NCBI RefSeq assembly: GCF_007747215.1
Contig: NZ_CP036273.1
Span: 6,246,322 to 6,310,321 of the forward strand
Source of the DNA: Urbifossiella limnaea
Lineage (GTDB): Bacteria; Planctomycetota; Planctomycetia; Gemmatales; Gemmataceae
Reading direction: 5' to 3'
DNA: 64,000 nt
The translations under genes and the position numbers were made by a program. Each line of letters starts with the position of its first letter. Within the stretch, counting starts at the first letter, position 1. Shown piece after piece: positions 26,274 through 35,174 of the stretch. The notes below the pieces were generated by a model, which did not search any database, had not been told where the DNA came from, and was given only the letters and a program-made list of their open reading frames with translations.

Positions 26274-27911
26274 ATGTCCTACCGCGCGTTCAAGAAGCTG
26301 CTCGGCGAGACGAGCCTGGAGCGGAAGTGCCGGTGGCTCCTCGGCGCCATGGTGCTCGTCCTCATGACCGGCAGCTTCTGGGTGTACGCCATCCAGACCG
26401 AGGGCCTCGCCCACGACCAGCTCCGCACCACCGGCCGCACCCTCGTCACCCCGGCGCTGGCCCGGCTGCACGTCCGCGCCGAGCAGCAGAACGCCATGGA
26501 CGAGTTCGCGAAGCAGAACGAGGCCCACTGGCCGGCCCAGCTGCGCGACTACAACGTCCGCCTCATCCGCGTGCCGCTCACGCCCAGCGACCCCGAGCAC
26601 CGGGCCGAGGCCGACGACATGCCGGCCGTGTCCAAGGTGAGCGAGCCCGACCGCACCGAGTGGGACCGCGACGCCGACGCCGAGAAGGCGTACTACTACT
26701 ACTCCGCGCTTCGCGCCGCCCCGTCCTGCGTCGGCTGCCACCGCGACCCGGAGAAGATGGGCCGCCCGGAACTGGCCCGCCCCGACCTGAAGCCGAACGA
26801 CCTCATCGGCATCGTCCGCATCCGCCTCACCACCCGCGAGATCGAGGAGGGCTTCCACACCAACCGGGCCGTCCTCATCTCGTTCGCCGTCGGCACGTCG
26901 CTCCTCATCATCGCCGGCAGCTACCTCATGATCCGGTACGTGATCGTGAAGCCGCTCAAGCACCTGAAGGAGGTGTCGGAGGCGATCGCCGGCGGCGAGC
27001 TGAACATCCGCAGCGAGATTCAGACCGGCGACGAGTTCGAGGACCTGTCGCACGCCTTCAACCGCATGATCCGCAACCTGACCAACACCCAGGACCGCAA
27101 CAAGAAGCTGATTTCGGACCTGGACCGCAAGGTGGACGAGCTGGCGCGGGTGAACATGGCCCTGTACGAGAACAACCGCCTGAAGGGCGACTTCCTCGCC
27201 ACCATGAGCCACGAGCTGCGCACGCCGCTGAACAGCATCATCGGGTTCAGCGAGGTGCTCCTCTCGGCGGACAACATGACCGAGAAGCAGCAGCGCTACG
27301 CCGGCAACATCATGACCGGCGGCAAGCAGCTGCTGGCGCTCATCAACGACGTGCTGGAGCTGGCGAAGCTCGAAGCCGGCAAGATGCGGCTGCGCCCGGA
27401 GCCGCTCGACGTCGCCGCGGCGTGCGAGCACGCGGCGGCGATGTTCCGCCAGCAGGCCGAGAAGAAGAACATCGACCTCAAGGTGCTCGTGGAGCCCGGC
27501 ACGCCGGCGGTCCGGCAGGACGCCGGGAAGCTGCACCAGGTGCTGTCGAACCTCCTGTCGAACGCGGTGAAGTTCACCCCCGAGGGCGGCCGCGTCACGC
27601 TCCGCGCCGCGTCCGACGGCGCGGAGCTGGTGCTGACCGTGGCCGACACCGGCGTCGGCATCGCGCCGGAGGAGCAGGAGCTGGTGTTCGAGAAGTTCCG
27701 GCAGACGGCGAACCCGCTGACGCGGGAGCAGGGCGGCACCGGGCTGGGGCTGTCGATCGTGCGCGAGCTGGCGAAGCTGCTCGGCGGCGACGTGGGCCTG
27801 CACAGCGAGCTCGGCCGCGGCAGCACGTTCACGGTGCGCGTCGCGGCCCGCCTCGCGGACGAGCCGCTCCTCGACTTCGAGCTCGGCGAGGAGCCGGGGC
27901 CGGCGGCGTAG
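26274..27911 (+). CDS. Membrane sensor histidine kinase with a haem-c motif in the sensor domain
   Basis: A 545-residue protein from the ATG at 26274. One membrane helix (about 22-42) is followed by a periplasmic domain of about 160 residues containing SCVGCH at about 154-159, a CxxCH haem site. A second helix (about 202-224) leads into a HAMP domain (PLKHLKEVSEAIAGGELN). The HisKA H-box MSHELRTPLNS places the phosphoacceptor at about His313. HATPase boxes follow: NLLSNAVKF, VADTGVGI, GGTGLGLSI. The sensor resembles DUF3365/Tll0287-type haem domains, suggesting redox or gas sensing. No response regulator gene lies beside it. Confidence 0.9.
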   Translation: MSYRAFKKLLGETSLERKCRWLLGAMVLVLMTGSFWVYAIQTEGLAHDQLRTTGRTLVTPALARLHVRAEQQNAMDEFAKQNEAHWPAQLRDYNVRLIRVPLTPSDPEHRAEADDMPAVSKVSEPDRTEWDRDADAEKAYYYYSALRAAPSCVGCHRDPEKMGRPELARPDLKPNDLIGIVRIRLTTREIEEGFHTNRAVLISFAVGTSLLIIAGSYLMIRYVIVKPLKHLKEVSEAIAGGELNIRSEIQTGDEFEDLSHAFNRMIRNLTNTQDRNKKLISDLDRKVDELARVNMALYENNRLKGDFLATMSHELRTPLNSIIGFSEVLLSADNMTEKQQRYAGNIMTGGKQLLALINDVLELAKLEAGKMRLRPEPLDVAAACEHAAAMFRQQAEKKNIDLKVLVEPGTPAVRQDAGKLHQVLSNLLSNAVKFTPEGGRVTLRAASDGAELVLTVADTGVGIAPEEQELVFEKFRQTANPLTREQGGTGLGLSIVRELAKLLGGDVGLHSELGRGSTFTVRVAARLADEPLLDFELGEEPGPAA

Positions 27912-27926
27912 GGCGCGGCCGGCTTC

Positions 27927-28283
27927 CTACGACGCCTTCACGAACTTGTTGGGGGTGCCTTCCAGCCCGCCGCCCGCGGCCGGCCGCCAGAGCACGACCT
28001 CGTCGATCTTCCGGGCGAGTTCGAAGTCCTTGTCCGTGATGCCGCCGGCCGAGTGGGTCTTCAGCTTCACCCAGACCTTCGCCCAGGTGACGCCGAGGTC
28101 GGGGTGGTGCCACGCGGCCTCGGCGAGGTAGCCGATGGCGTTGACCAGCATCAGCGTGGTGGGCCAGCCGTCGGTGTTGAACTTCTTCCGCAGCCAGCCG
28201 TCCTCCAGGTTCCATCCGGTCAGGCCGAGTTCGGCGACCTTCGTCGCCACCTCGGCCTCGGTGTAGGTGCAGGCGTCGGCCAT
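27927..28283 (-). CDS. phhB: Pterin-4a-carbinolamine dehydratase
   Basis: A 118-residue protein, typical size. It has the family core WHHPDLGVTWAKVWVKLKTH followed by GGITDKDFELARKID. The HHP histidines are the catalytic residues. The enzyme dehydrates 4a-hydroxytetrahydrobiopterin; close relatives work on other pterins or bind partners. No aromatic amino acid hydroxylase is seen here. The genome carries H4MPT-related genes elsewhere in the window, so a role with another pterin is possible but not shown. It is convergent with the sensor kinase, 15 nt apart. Confidence 0.93.
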   Translation of the reverse strand: MADACTYTEAEVATKVAELGLTGWNLEDGWLRKKFNTDGWPTTLMLVNAIGYLAEAAWHHPDLGVTWAKVWVKLKTHSAGGITDKDFELARKIDEVVLWRPAAGGGLEGTPNKFVKAS

Positions 28284-28337
28284 GATCGTCCTCCGTATTC
28301 TGACCTGAACCTATCACCCCGCCCGCCGGGCTACAAC

Positions 28338-28880
28338 ATGACGACCCGCGACCGCCTCCGCGACCTGTTCCGCCAGCGCGCCCTCCAGTTCGGCGACTTC
28401 ACGCTCGCGAGCGGCAAGAAGAGCAGCTACTACGTGAACTCGAAGAAGGTGCTGTTCCACGCCGAGGCCATCACCCTGCTCGGCGAGGAGCTGTACGCGG
28501 CGACGGCCGACCTGACGTTCGAGGCGATCGGCGGGCTGGAGGTCGGCGCCATCCCGATGGCGGCCGCGGCGCTGACGGCGTTCCACCGCCACGGCCGGGC
28601 GCTGGAAGGCTTCTTCGTCCGCAAGCAGGCCAAGAGCCACGGCAGCCAGGAGCTGGTCGAGGGCCAGGTGAGCAAGGGAGACCGCGTGGTCGTGATCGAC
28701 GACGTGCTGACGACCGGCGGCAGCGTGGTTCAAGCGATCAAGGCGGTGGAGGCGGTCGGGGCGACGGTGCTGCGGGTGGTGTGTATCTGCGACCGGCTGC
28801 AGGGCGCGCGGGAGGCGCTGGCCGGGTACGACTACCGCCCGCTGTTCACGATCCGCGACTTCGGCATCGAACCGAGCTAA
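28338..28880 (+). CDS. pyrE: Orotate phosphoribosyltransferase
   Basis: A 180-residue protein from the ATG at 28338. It has the OPRTase start FTLASGKKSSYYVNSK, the flexible-loop region KQAKSHGSQELVEG and the PRPP-binding signature VVVIDDVLTTGGSV. It makes orotidine monophosphate in pyrimidine synthesis. Longer upstream readings cross the divergent phhB start region. A tandem-arm repeat element follows the stop codon. Confidence 0.96.
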   Translation: MTTRDRLRDLFRQRALQFGDFTLASGKKSSYYVNSKKVLFHAEAITLLGEELYAATADLTFEAIGGLEVGAIPMAAAALTAFHRHGRALEGFFVRKQAKSHGSQELVEGQVSKGDRVVVIDDVLTTGGSVVQAIKAVEAVGATVLRVVCICDRLQGAREALAGYDYRPLFTIRDFGIEPS

Positions 28881-28888
28881 GAACAAAG

Positions 28889-28999
28889 CCGATTAGCCGC
28901 GAAAAGGCACGAAAAGGAACACCGAGCCAAGACCGAATCCTGGTTTTCGCCGTTCTTCCTTTTCGTGCCTTTTCGTGCCTTTTCGTGGCCATCCTGCCT
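28889..28999. repeat. Tandem-arm hairpin element (ACGAAAAGGC type)
   Basis: The left arm contains GAAAAGGCACGAAAAGGA (about 28901-28917). The right arm (about 28953-28990) is TTCCTTTTCGTGCC followed by further TTTTCGTGCC units. The element fills the convergent gap between pyrE and the DUF697 gene and contains many A and T tracts against the GC-rich background. It may also serve as a bidirectional terminator. Confidence 0.8.
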
Positions 29000-29004
29000 T
29001 GAAT

Positions 29005-30237
29005 TTACCTTGCCACCGGGCGTAGCAACCGCGCCGCGTAGCGTCCCAGGCGCACCAGAAGGACGCGGTTCAGGTAGCCCGTGGTGGCGCGGGCGCCCAC
29101 CTTGCCCAGCACCTTCCCCGCCAGGTTCGTGCCCACCCCGACGCCGACCACGTTCAGCGCCTCGTGGAACAGCTGGTCGTACTGGTCCTCCACCACCTTC
29201 TCCCACTCGGCGCCCTGCCCCGCCAGGTAGGCGTTGAAGAACACCCGACTCAGCAACACGCCCGTCCCCGTCTTGCCGGCGCGCAGCTGGTACACCCGAC
29301 ACAGGTCGGTCAGCATCGACACCGCGTAGAACAGCGTCGCGCCGGTGTCCACGACCGCGTTCGGGGCCACCGCCGTCACCACCCAGATGCGGCTGCCCCA
29401 GTACTTCACGCGGCTCTCGGCGGCGGCGTCGAGCTCGGCCTGGAACTCGTCGCGGAAGCGGGCGAACCACTGCTCGCTCGACGCGAACTTTGCCGGGTCC
29501 ATCAGCTGCTCGCGGACCACCTTCAGCCGCACCTGCACGGCGTCGGACAGGCCGACGGCGGCGAGCGCCTTGCGGTCCTTCTCGGTGTCGAGCGGGTACT
29601 CGCGCAGGTAGCGTTCGAGCTGCTCCCGCGCCTCGTCCGTCTTCGCGGCGGCGAGCCAGCGCAGCCGGGTGCGGCGGGCGAGTTCTTCGAGCCCCTTCAC
29701 CTGCACCTGGCGGTTGCGGCGGAGGCGGGCGTACAGGACCGCGAACCGGCCGAAGGCGTACAGGATGCACGCCCCGAACAGCCCGAGGCCGGCGTAGCCG
29801 ACGTACTGCGCCCACTGCGGCTGCGCCGCCAGGTTCGCCAGCAGCGCGAGCACCTGGTTGAACGTGAACAGCCCGGCCAGGCCGACGGAGCCGACGAAGA
29901 AGGCGAGGACGAGCGGGGCGCCGAACCAGCCGAGCCAGCCGAGGCCGGTGGGGTCGGCGGCGAGGAGCATTTCGGCTTCGGCGAGTTCTTTCGCGGCCTG
30001 CTCGTCTTCGAGCTTGCGGAGGGTGGCGCGGTCGGCGTCCGAGAGCAGGTCGAGCGCCGACGGCACCTGCGGCGGGCGGCCGAGCTCGGTCTCGCCCTCG
30101 CGCAGCTCGACGTGCTCGTCTTGGCGAGCGGCGGGCGTGAGTCCGCTGTTCTCGGGGCGCGGCAGGGTGGCGGCACGGCCGGCGACGGGGACGCCGATCC
30201 GGTCTTCGTCGTCCCAGGCGGCTGGGTTGGCGGGCAT
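29005..30237 (-). CDS. DUF697 / YcjF-like membrane protein
   Basis: A 410-residue protein from the ATG at 30237. A polar N-terminal part (residues 1-95, with an acidic helix LRKLEDEQAAKELAEAEMLLA) is followed by two membrane helices (about 107-130 and 147-170). A helical region leads to the C-terminal DUF697-like segment (VVTAVAPNAVVDTGATLFYAVSMLTDLCRVYQL). In other bacteria DUF697 proteins accompany membrane-associated GTPases; no GTPase gene is adjacent. The longer reading upstream runs into a repeat element and is rejected. Confidence 0.7.
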   Translation of the reverse strand: MPANPAAWDDEDRIGVPVAGRAATLPRPENSGLTPAARQDEHVELREGETELGRPPQVPSALDLLSDADRATLRKLEDEQAAKELAEAEMLLAADPTGLGWLGWFGAPLVLAFFVGSVGLAGLFTFNQVLALLANLAAQPQWAQYVGYAGLGLFGACILYAFGRFAVLYARLRRNRQVQVKGLEELARRTRLRWLAAAKTDEAREQLERYLREYPLDTEKDRKALAAVGLSDAVQVRLKVVREQLMDPAKFASSEQWFARFRDEFQAELDAAAESRVKYWGSRIWVVTAVAPNAVVDTGATLFYAVSMLTDLCRVYQLRAGKTGTGVLLSRVFFNAYLAGQGAEWEKVVEDQYDQLFHEALNVVGVGVGTNLAGKVLGKVGARATTGYLNRVLLVRLGRYAARLLRPVAR

Positions 30238-30311
30238 CGGCGGTCCCCCGAGGTGTGCGGCCATTGTACCGGAGTGATTCGCCGGCCGCGCCGCGGGATT
30301 GCGATGGAAGA

Positions 30312-30437
30312 CAAAGACGGATGGCCACAAAAAGGCACAAAAGACACAAAAAGGAAACCCGAGCCAAGACGGAATTCAAGCTCTGTTCTGTCTTCCTTAT
30401 TGTGTCTTTTCGTGCCTTTTTGTGGCCATCCGTCTTT
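30312..30437. repeat. Tandem-arm hairpin element (ACAAAAAGGC type)
   Basis: The left arm 30312-30355 and right arm 30392-30437 are inverted copies of about 44 bp with two or three mismatches, around a 36-nt spacer. The outer part is AAAGACGGATGGCCACAAAA and the inner part is repeated ACAAAA-type units. The right arm abuts the TAA stop codon of fumC at 30437-30439. Confidence 0.85.
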
Positions 30438-31972
30438 TACCCGGCGCCCGGGCCCGTCATCGTCTCGGGGCGCACGATCTGGTCGAACTTCTCCGCCGTC
30501 AGCACGCCGCCGCCGTCCTTCAGCGGCGGCGCCAGCTTCACCGCCTCCTCCCGCAGCGTCGTGCCGTTGTGGTGCGCCGTCTTGGCGATCTTCGCCGCCG
30601 CGTCGTACCCGATGTGCCGGTTCAGCGCGGTCACCAGCATCAGCGACTCGTTCACGATCCGCGATATCGCCGCGCGGTTGGCGTCGATCCCCTTCCGCAC
30701 CTTGCCGCCGGCCTTCGGCTTCAGCGCCGACTGGTCCACCTCCACCATGCCGCTGTCGGCGCCGACCACGTACTCCAGCGCCTCGTAGTCCGTCTCCGGC
30801 ATGTCGGCGGCGCAGTGCTCGCGGAAGCTTCGGCAGGCGTCGGTCAGCAGGCGGATGCTGTGCATCACGTTGTGGATGATGACCGGCTTGAACACGTTGA
30901 GCTCGAAGTTCCCCTGGCTCGCGGCGAACCCGACGGCGGCGTCGTTGCCGAGCACCTGCACGCACACCATCGTCATCGCCTCGCTCTGCGTCGGGTTCAC
31001 CTTCCCCGGCATGATCGAGCTCCCGGGCTCGTTCTCCGGGATGGTCAGCTCGCCGAGCCCGCACCGCGGCCCGCTCGCCAGCCAGCGGATGTCGTTGGCG
31101 ATCTTCATGAGGCCGACGGCGAGCGTCTTGAGGGCGCCGCTGAGGAACGTCAGCGGCTCGTGACCGGCGAGCGCCTGGAACTTGTTCGGCGCCGTCACGA
31201 ACGGCAGGCTGGTCAGCGACGCGATCTCCTTCGCCACCTTCGCAGCGAACTGCGGGTGGCTGTTCAGCCCGGTGCCGACGGCGGTGCCGCCGAGGGCCAG
31301 CTCGTACACCATCGGCAGCGCCGCCTCCACGGCCTTGATGCCGTACTCCATCTGCGCCACGTACCCGCCGAACTCCTGGCCGAGCGTCAGCGGCACGGCG
31401 TCCATCAGGTGCGTGCGGCCGATCTTCACCACGTCGGCGAACTCCGCGGCCTTGTCGGCGAACGTCTTCCGCAGCGCCGACACGCTCGGGAGCAGCCGGT
31501 GAACCACCTCCTCCGCGGCGGCGATGTGCATCGCCGTGGGGAACGTGTCGTTCGACGACTGCGACATGTTCACGTCGTCGTTCGGGTGGACCGGCTTCTT
31601 CGACCCCATGACGCCGCCGGCGAGCTCGATGGCGCGGTTGGAGATGACCTCGTTCACGTTCATGTTGGTCTGCGTGCCGCTGCCGGTCTGCCAGACGCGG
31701 AGGGGGAAGTGGTCGTCGAGCGTGCCGGCGATCACCTCGTCGGCGGCGCGGCCGATCAGGTCGCGGCGGTCGGCGGGCATCAGGCCGAGCTCGGCGTTGG
31801 TGCGCGCGGCAGCCTTCTTGAGGATGCCGAAGGCGCGGATGACGGGCCGCGGCATGGTGTCGGCGCCGACGGCGAAGTGGACGAGCGAGCGGGCCGTCTG
31901 GGCGCCGTAATAGCGGTCGGCGGGGACGCGGATCGGCCCCATGCTGTCGGTTTCGGTGCGGTAGGCGGGCAT
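30437..31972 (-). CDS. fumC: Class II fumarate hydratase with C-terminal-region insertion
   Basis: A 511-residue protein. Class II fumarase landmarks are clear: [55 protein letters not shown] and the signature [13 protein letters not shown]. It interconverts fumarate and malate in the TCA cycle. The usual length is about 460-470; the difference is an insertion of about 40 residues (about 388-428, [19 protein letters not shown] and a basic stretch) between FREHCAA and the [11 protein letters not shown] helix. Start at ATG 31972. Confidence 0.95.
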   Translation of the reverse strand: MPAYRTETDSMGPIRVPADRYYGAQTARSLVHFAVGADTMPRPVIRAFGILKKAAARTNAELGLMPADRRDLIGRAADEVIAGTLDDHFPLRVWQTGSGTQTNMNVNEVISNRAIELAGGVMGSKKPVHPNDDVNMSQSSNDTFPTAMHIAAAEEVVHRLLPSVSALRKTFADKAAEFADVVKIGRTHLMDAVPLTLGQEFGGYVAQMEYGIKAVEAALPMVYELALGGTAVGTGLNSHPQFAAKVAKEIASLTSLPFVTAPNKFQALAGHEPLTFLSGALKTLAVGLMKIANDIRWLASGPRCGLGELTIPENEPGSSIMPGKVNPTQSEAMTMVCVQVLGNDAAVGFAASQGNFELNVFKPVIIHNVMHSIRLLTDACRSFREHCAADMPETDYEALEYVVGADSGMVEVDQSALKPKAGGKVRKGIDANRAAISRIVNESLMLVTALNRHIGYDAAAKIAKTAHHNGTTLREEAVKLAPPLKDGGGVLTAEKFDQIVRPETMTGPGAG

Positions 31973-32102
31973 TCGGCAGGGTCTCGCGGCGGGGGTGGGA
32001 AAGTGGGGCCATTCTACGGCAACCGAGGTTGGCAGACCGGCCGGCGTCTGCGAACCTACCGGCACCCGCGGTGGCGGGCTTCCCCGAACAACGGAGCGTG
32101 CG

Positions 32103-32615
32103 ATGACCCGATTCATGGCGCCGGCGGTGCTGGCGGTGGCGGTGTGCGGGACGGTCGCGGCGCAGCCGCCGGCCCTCCCCGGCCCGGAACTGAATGTGCT
32201 CAAGGCGATGGTCGGCACGTGGGACACGACGATGAAGATGGAGGGGACGGAGAGCAAGGGGACGTGTGTTTACAAGATGGACGTGGGCGGGCTGTGGCTG
32301 GCGTCGAACTTCGAGGGCGACCTCGGCGGGATGAAGTTCAGCGGCCGCGGGTACGACAGCTACGACCCCTCGAAGAAGAAGTACGTGGGGCTGTGGATCG
32401 ACAGCATGATGCCGAGCGTGATGGTGATGGAGGGGAGCTACGACGCGGCGAAAAAGACGATGACGATGGTGGGGAGCGCCCCCGGCCCGGACGGGAAGCT
32501 GGAGAAGATGCAGGCCGTGTCGGTGATGCCGGACGCGGACACGATCGACTTCAAGATGTACATGGGCGACGCGAAGCAGCCGGCGTTCACGATCCTGTAC
32601 AAGCGGAAGAAGTGA
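32103..32615 (+). CDS. DUF1579 domain protein, secreted
   Basis: A 170-residue protein from the ATG at 32103 with a signal peptide (about 1-20). The mature part matches DUF1579: [16 protein letters not shown] at the start, then a beta-barrel pattern ([36 protein letters not shown]). These small lipocalin-like proteins are frequent in planctomycetes and have no known function. It is a single gene, divergent from fumC. Confidence 0.85.
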   Translation: MTRFMAPAVLAVAVCGTVAAQPPALPGPELNVLKAMVGTWDTTMKMEGTESKGTCVYKMDVGGLWLASNFEGDLGGMKFSGRGYDSYDPSKKKYVGLWIDSMMPSVMVMEGSYDAAKKTMTMVGSAPGPDGKLEKMQAVSVMPDADTIDFKMYMGDAKQPAFTILYKRKK

Positions 32616-32758
32616 CGTGACAACGGCGAGCCGGGCGGCGTCAGCCGCCGGTGCGTCCGTCTATCGGTCGCGTCCGACGTGATACGATAGGCAGACGCAC
32701 CCGACGCCTGACGGCGTTCGGCTCGCCGGCTGGTCCGACTGCCGTTTTCGGTGTGAGC

Positions 32759-33535
32759 ATGCCCGACCTCGTCCGCTACGACCGCGACGGCCCCGCCGCG
32801 GTAGTCACCATCGACCGCCCCGACCGGCGCAACGCCCTCAGCCGCGCCCTCATCTCGCACCTCAGCGACGCCGTCAGCCGCGCCGCCGACGACGATGCCG
32901 TTCGTGCCGTCATCCTCACCGGCACCGGCCCCGCGTTCTGCGCCGGCATGGACCTCGACGAACTCCGCGCCACCCTCGGCGACGAGCAGCACATGGTCTG
33001 GGACGACGCCGCGCGACTGTCGGCGCTGTACGAGCAGATTTACGCCCTCCCCAAACCCACAGTCGCGGCGGTGAACGGGGCGGCGGTCGCCGGCGGGGCG
33101 GGCCTCGTCACCGTGTGCGACCTGGCGGTCGCGGTGTCGGCGGCGAAGTTCGGCTACCCCGAGGTGCGGCGCGGCCTTGTCGCCGCGATGGTGCTGCCGC
33201 ACCTGCTCCGGCACGTCGGCGAGCGCACGGCGCGATGGATGCTCCTCACCGGCGAGCTGATCGACGCCGCGGCCGCCGAGCGCGCCGGGCTCGTCAACGC
33301 CGTGGTGCCGGCCGAGGCGCTGCTGGACACGGCGCGGGCGTGGTGCCGGTCGCTGGCCGAGGGCGGGCCGAAGGCGCTGGCGACGACGAAGGAGCTGTTG
33401 CGCCGCTGTTCCCGGCAGGCGGTCGGGGTGGACGAGCTGGCCCGCGCCAGCGCCGAGCCGCGACTGACCGACGAGTGTCGCGGCGGCCTGGCGGCGTTCT
33501 TCGAGAAGCGACCCGTGCCGTGGGCGCCCCAATGA
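32759..33535 (+). CDS. Enoyl-CoA hydratase/isomerase family protein
   Basis: A 258-residue protein from the ATG at 32759. It has the crotonase start VVTIDRPDRRNALS, the first oxyanion-hole motif GTGPAFCAGMDLDEL, the second motif AAVNGAAVAGGAGLVTVCDLAVA and FGYPEVRRGLVAAMV. The catalytic acids in this family vary, so hydratase or isomerase activity on acyl-CoA is the family-level call. It overlaps the next gene by 4 nt (ATGA), forming a coupled operon with the PfkB kinase and GNAT genes. Confidence 0.92.
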   Translation: MPDLVRYDRDGPAAVVTIDRPDRRNALSRALISHLSDAVSRAADDDAVRAVILTGTGPAFCAGMDLDELRATLGDEQHMVWDDAARLSALYEQIYALPKPTVAAVNGAAVAGGAGLVTVCDLAVAVSAAKFGYPEVRRGLVAAMVLPHLLRHVGERTARWMLLTGELIDAAAAERAGLVNAVVPAEALLDTARAWCRSLAEGGPKALATTKELLRRCSRQAVGVDELARASAEPRLTDECRGGLAAFFEKRPVPWAPQ

Positions 33536-34557
33536 CGCGACCCGTCGTCGGCATCGGCGAACTGCTGTGGGACGTGTTCCCCGACGGCCGCCGCGTCGCC
33601 GGCGGGGCGCCGTTCAACTTCGCCTTCCACTGCCGCCAGCTCGGCCACGCCGGCACCGTCGTGTCGCGCGTCGGCGACGACGCCCTCGGCCGCGAGCTGC
33701 GCGACGAAGTCCGCCGCCTGGGCCTGACGGACGAGTTCATCCAGACCGACCCGGAGCGCCCGACCGGCACCGTACAAGTGACACTCGACGCGGCCGGCGT
33801 GCCGGCGTACCGCATCACTGAAGGCGTGGCCTGGGACGCGATCGCGTGGGACGAGCCGACGGCGCGGCTGATGTACGACGCGGCGGCCGTCTGCTTCGGG
33901 TCGCTCGTACAGCGCGAAGTCACATCTCGGGAGACTGTTTACCGGCTGCTGGCGAACGTGTACGGGTTCGTGGGCGAGGGCCGGCCACTGGACCTGTTCC
34001 CGTGGGCCGAGGCGGACCACGCCGCGGGTGCCGCCGGGCCGCGGAAGCTGGTCGTCTTCGACGTCAACCTGCGGCAGCACTACTACGACCGCGAGACGCT
34101 GCGCCGGGGCCTGCGGGAGGCGAACTGGTGCAAGCTAAACGACGAGGAATTGGCCCTGCTCGTCGGGCTGTTCGACCTCGACGGGGCGACCGACTCGGCC
34201 GCCCTCGACGCGCTCCGGCGGCTCGACCACGCCGGGAAGGACACGATTTGCCTGACCCGCGGCGCGAGCGGGGCGACGGTCCGCCGGGTGTGGTGGGAGG
34301 AGATGCCCGACGACTGCACCGATGTCCGCCGCGAAGTTGAATGCGACGAGCCCGCGCCGCCGGCCGACGTGATCGACACCGTCGGCGCGGGCGACGCGTT
34401 TACCGCCGCGATGGTGTGCCTCCACCTGGAGGGCCGGCCGCTGCGCGACTGCCTGCGGTTCGCGCTGCACTACGCGGCCCGGGTGTGCGAGCACCGCGGG
34501 GCCACCCCGCGGATCGACCGCGCCGAGGTCGAGCGCGCCGCGCTCGGGACGCCGTGA
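33532..34557 (+). CDS. PfkB-family carbohydrate kinase (fructokinase-like)
   Basis: A 341-residue protein. It begins VVGIGELLWDVFPDGRRVAGGAPFN, has the ribokinase-fold substrate region and ends with the catalytic anion-hole motif DVIDTVGAGDAFTAAMV. The aspartate of GAGD is the catalytic base. It phosphorylates a sugar, probably fructose, with ATP. A short charged insertion (about 130-155) and one near 265-280 are longer than in typical fructokinases. It is translationally coupled to the enoyl-CoA hydratase gene upstream. Confidence 0.92.
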   Translation: MTRPVVGIGELLWDVFPDGRRVAGGAPFNFAFHCRQLGHAGTVVSRVGDDALGRELRDEVRRLGLTDEFIQTDPERPTGTVQVTLDAAGVPAYRITEGVAWDAIAWDEPTARLMYDAAAVCFGSLVQREVTSRETVYRLLANVYGFVGEGRPLDLFPWAEADHAAGAAGPRKLVVFDVNLRQHYYDRETLRRGLREANWCKLNDEELALLVGLFDLDGATDSAALDALRRLDHAGKDTICLTRGASGATVRRVWWEEMPDDCTDVRREVECDEPAPPADVIDTVGAGDAFTAAMVCLHLEGRPLRDCLRFALHYAARVCEHRGATPRIDRAEVERAALGTP

Positions 34558-35174
34558 GCCCGCTGATGATGCGCCCCGACTGGCGGCCGCCGACCCTCGA
34601 CACCCCCCGCCTCGTCCTCCGCCCGTTCGAGGAGGCCGACGCCGAGCCGCTGTTCTCGCTCGCCGCGAACCCGGCCGTCACCCGGTTCACCCTCTGGGAC
34701 CACCACCAGACACTCGCCGACACGCGGGTGTTCGTGCGCGACTACGCCCGCAGCCGCTACGCCGAGGGGGTGCCGGAGCCGCTGGCGGTCTGTCTGAAGG
34801 CCGACCCGCGGCGCTGGCCGGTCGGTGCGGTCGGGGTGTTCTGGGCGTCGCAGTCGAACCGCGTGATGGAACTCGGCTACTGGCTCGGCGAGCCGTTCTG
34901 GGGCGCCGGCTACGCCGCGGAGGCGTGCCGGGTCGCGGTGACGCACGCGTTCGCGGCCTACGCCGTGGAGCGGATTCAGGCGCGGGTGATCGCCGGGAAC
35001 GACGCCAGCGTGCGGGTGCTGGAGAAGGTCGGGTTTCGAGCGGAGGGAACGCTGCGGGGGAGCCTGTACCGGCGTGGAAGACAGGAGGACGTGCGGTTCT
35101 ACGCGACCCTGCGGGGGGATTGGACGGGCGAACGCCCGGGGACGGCCGTCCCCGGGCGTCGCGGGACGACTTAG
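34554..35174 (+). CDS. GNAT N-acetyltransferase (RimJ/RimL type)
   Basis: About 206 residues if started at the GTG at 34554, which overlaps the kinase stop by 4 nt; an ATG at 34566 is an alternative. The body shows TPRLVLRPFEEADAEPLFSL, ELGYWLGEPFWGAGYAAEA and the acetyl-CoA loop region ending in ARVIAGNDASVRVLEKVGFRAEGTLR, characteristic of RimJ/RimL-type acetyltransferases. The last 15 or so residues (GERPGTAVPGRRGTT) are encoded by a perfect GC palindrome and are unlikely to be part of the fold. Substrate unknown. Confidence 0.9.
   Translation: MSPLMMRPDWRPPTLDTPRLVLRPFEEADAEPLFSLAANPAVTRFTLWDHHQTLADTRVFVRDYARSRYAEGVPEPLAVCLKADPRRWPVGAVGVFWASQSNRVMELGYWLGEPFWGAGYAAEACRVAVTHAFAAYAVERIQARVIAGNDASVRVLEKVGFRAEGTLRGSLYRRGRQEDVRFYATLRGDWTGERPGTAVPGRRGTT
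35132..35159. repeat. Perfect 28-bp palindrome inside the GNAT 3' end
   Basis: The half ACGCCCGGGGACGG is followed directly by its reverse complement. The same CCCGGGGAC...GTCCCCGGG core recurs at 38451 and, imperfectly, at 45762. It overlaps the last codons of the acetyltransferase and lies between convergent genes, so it may act as a terminator. Confidence 0.8.
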
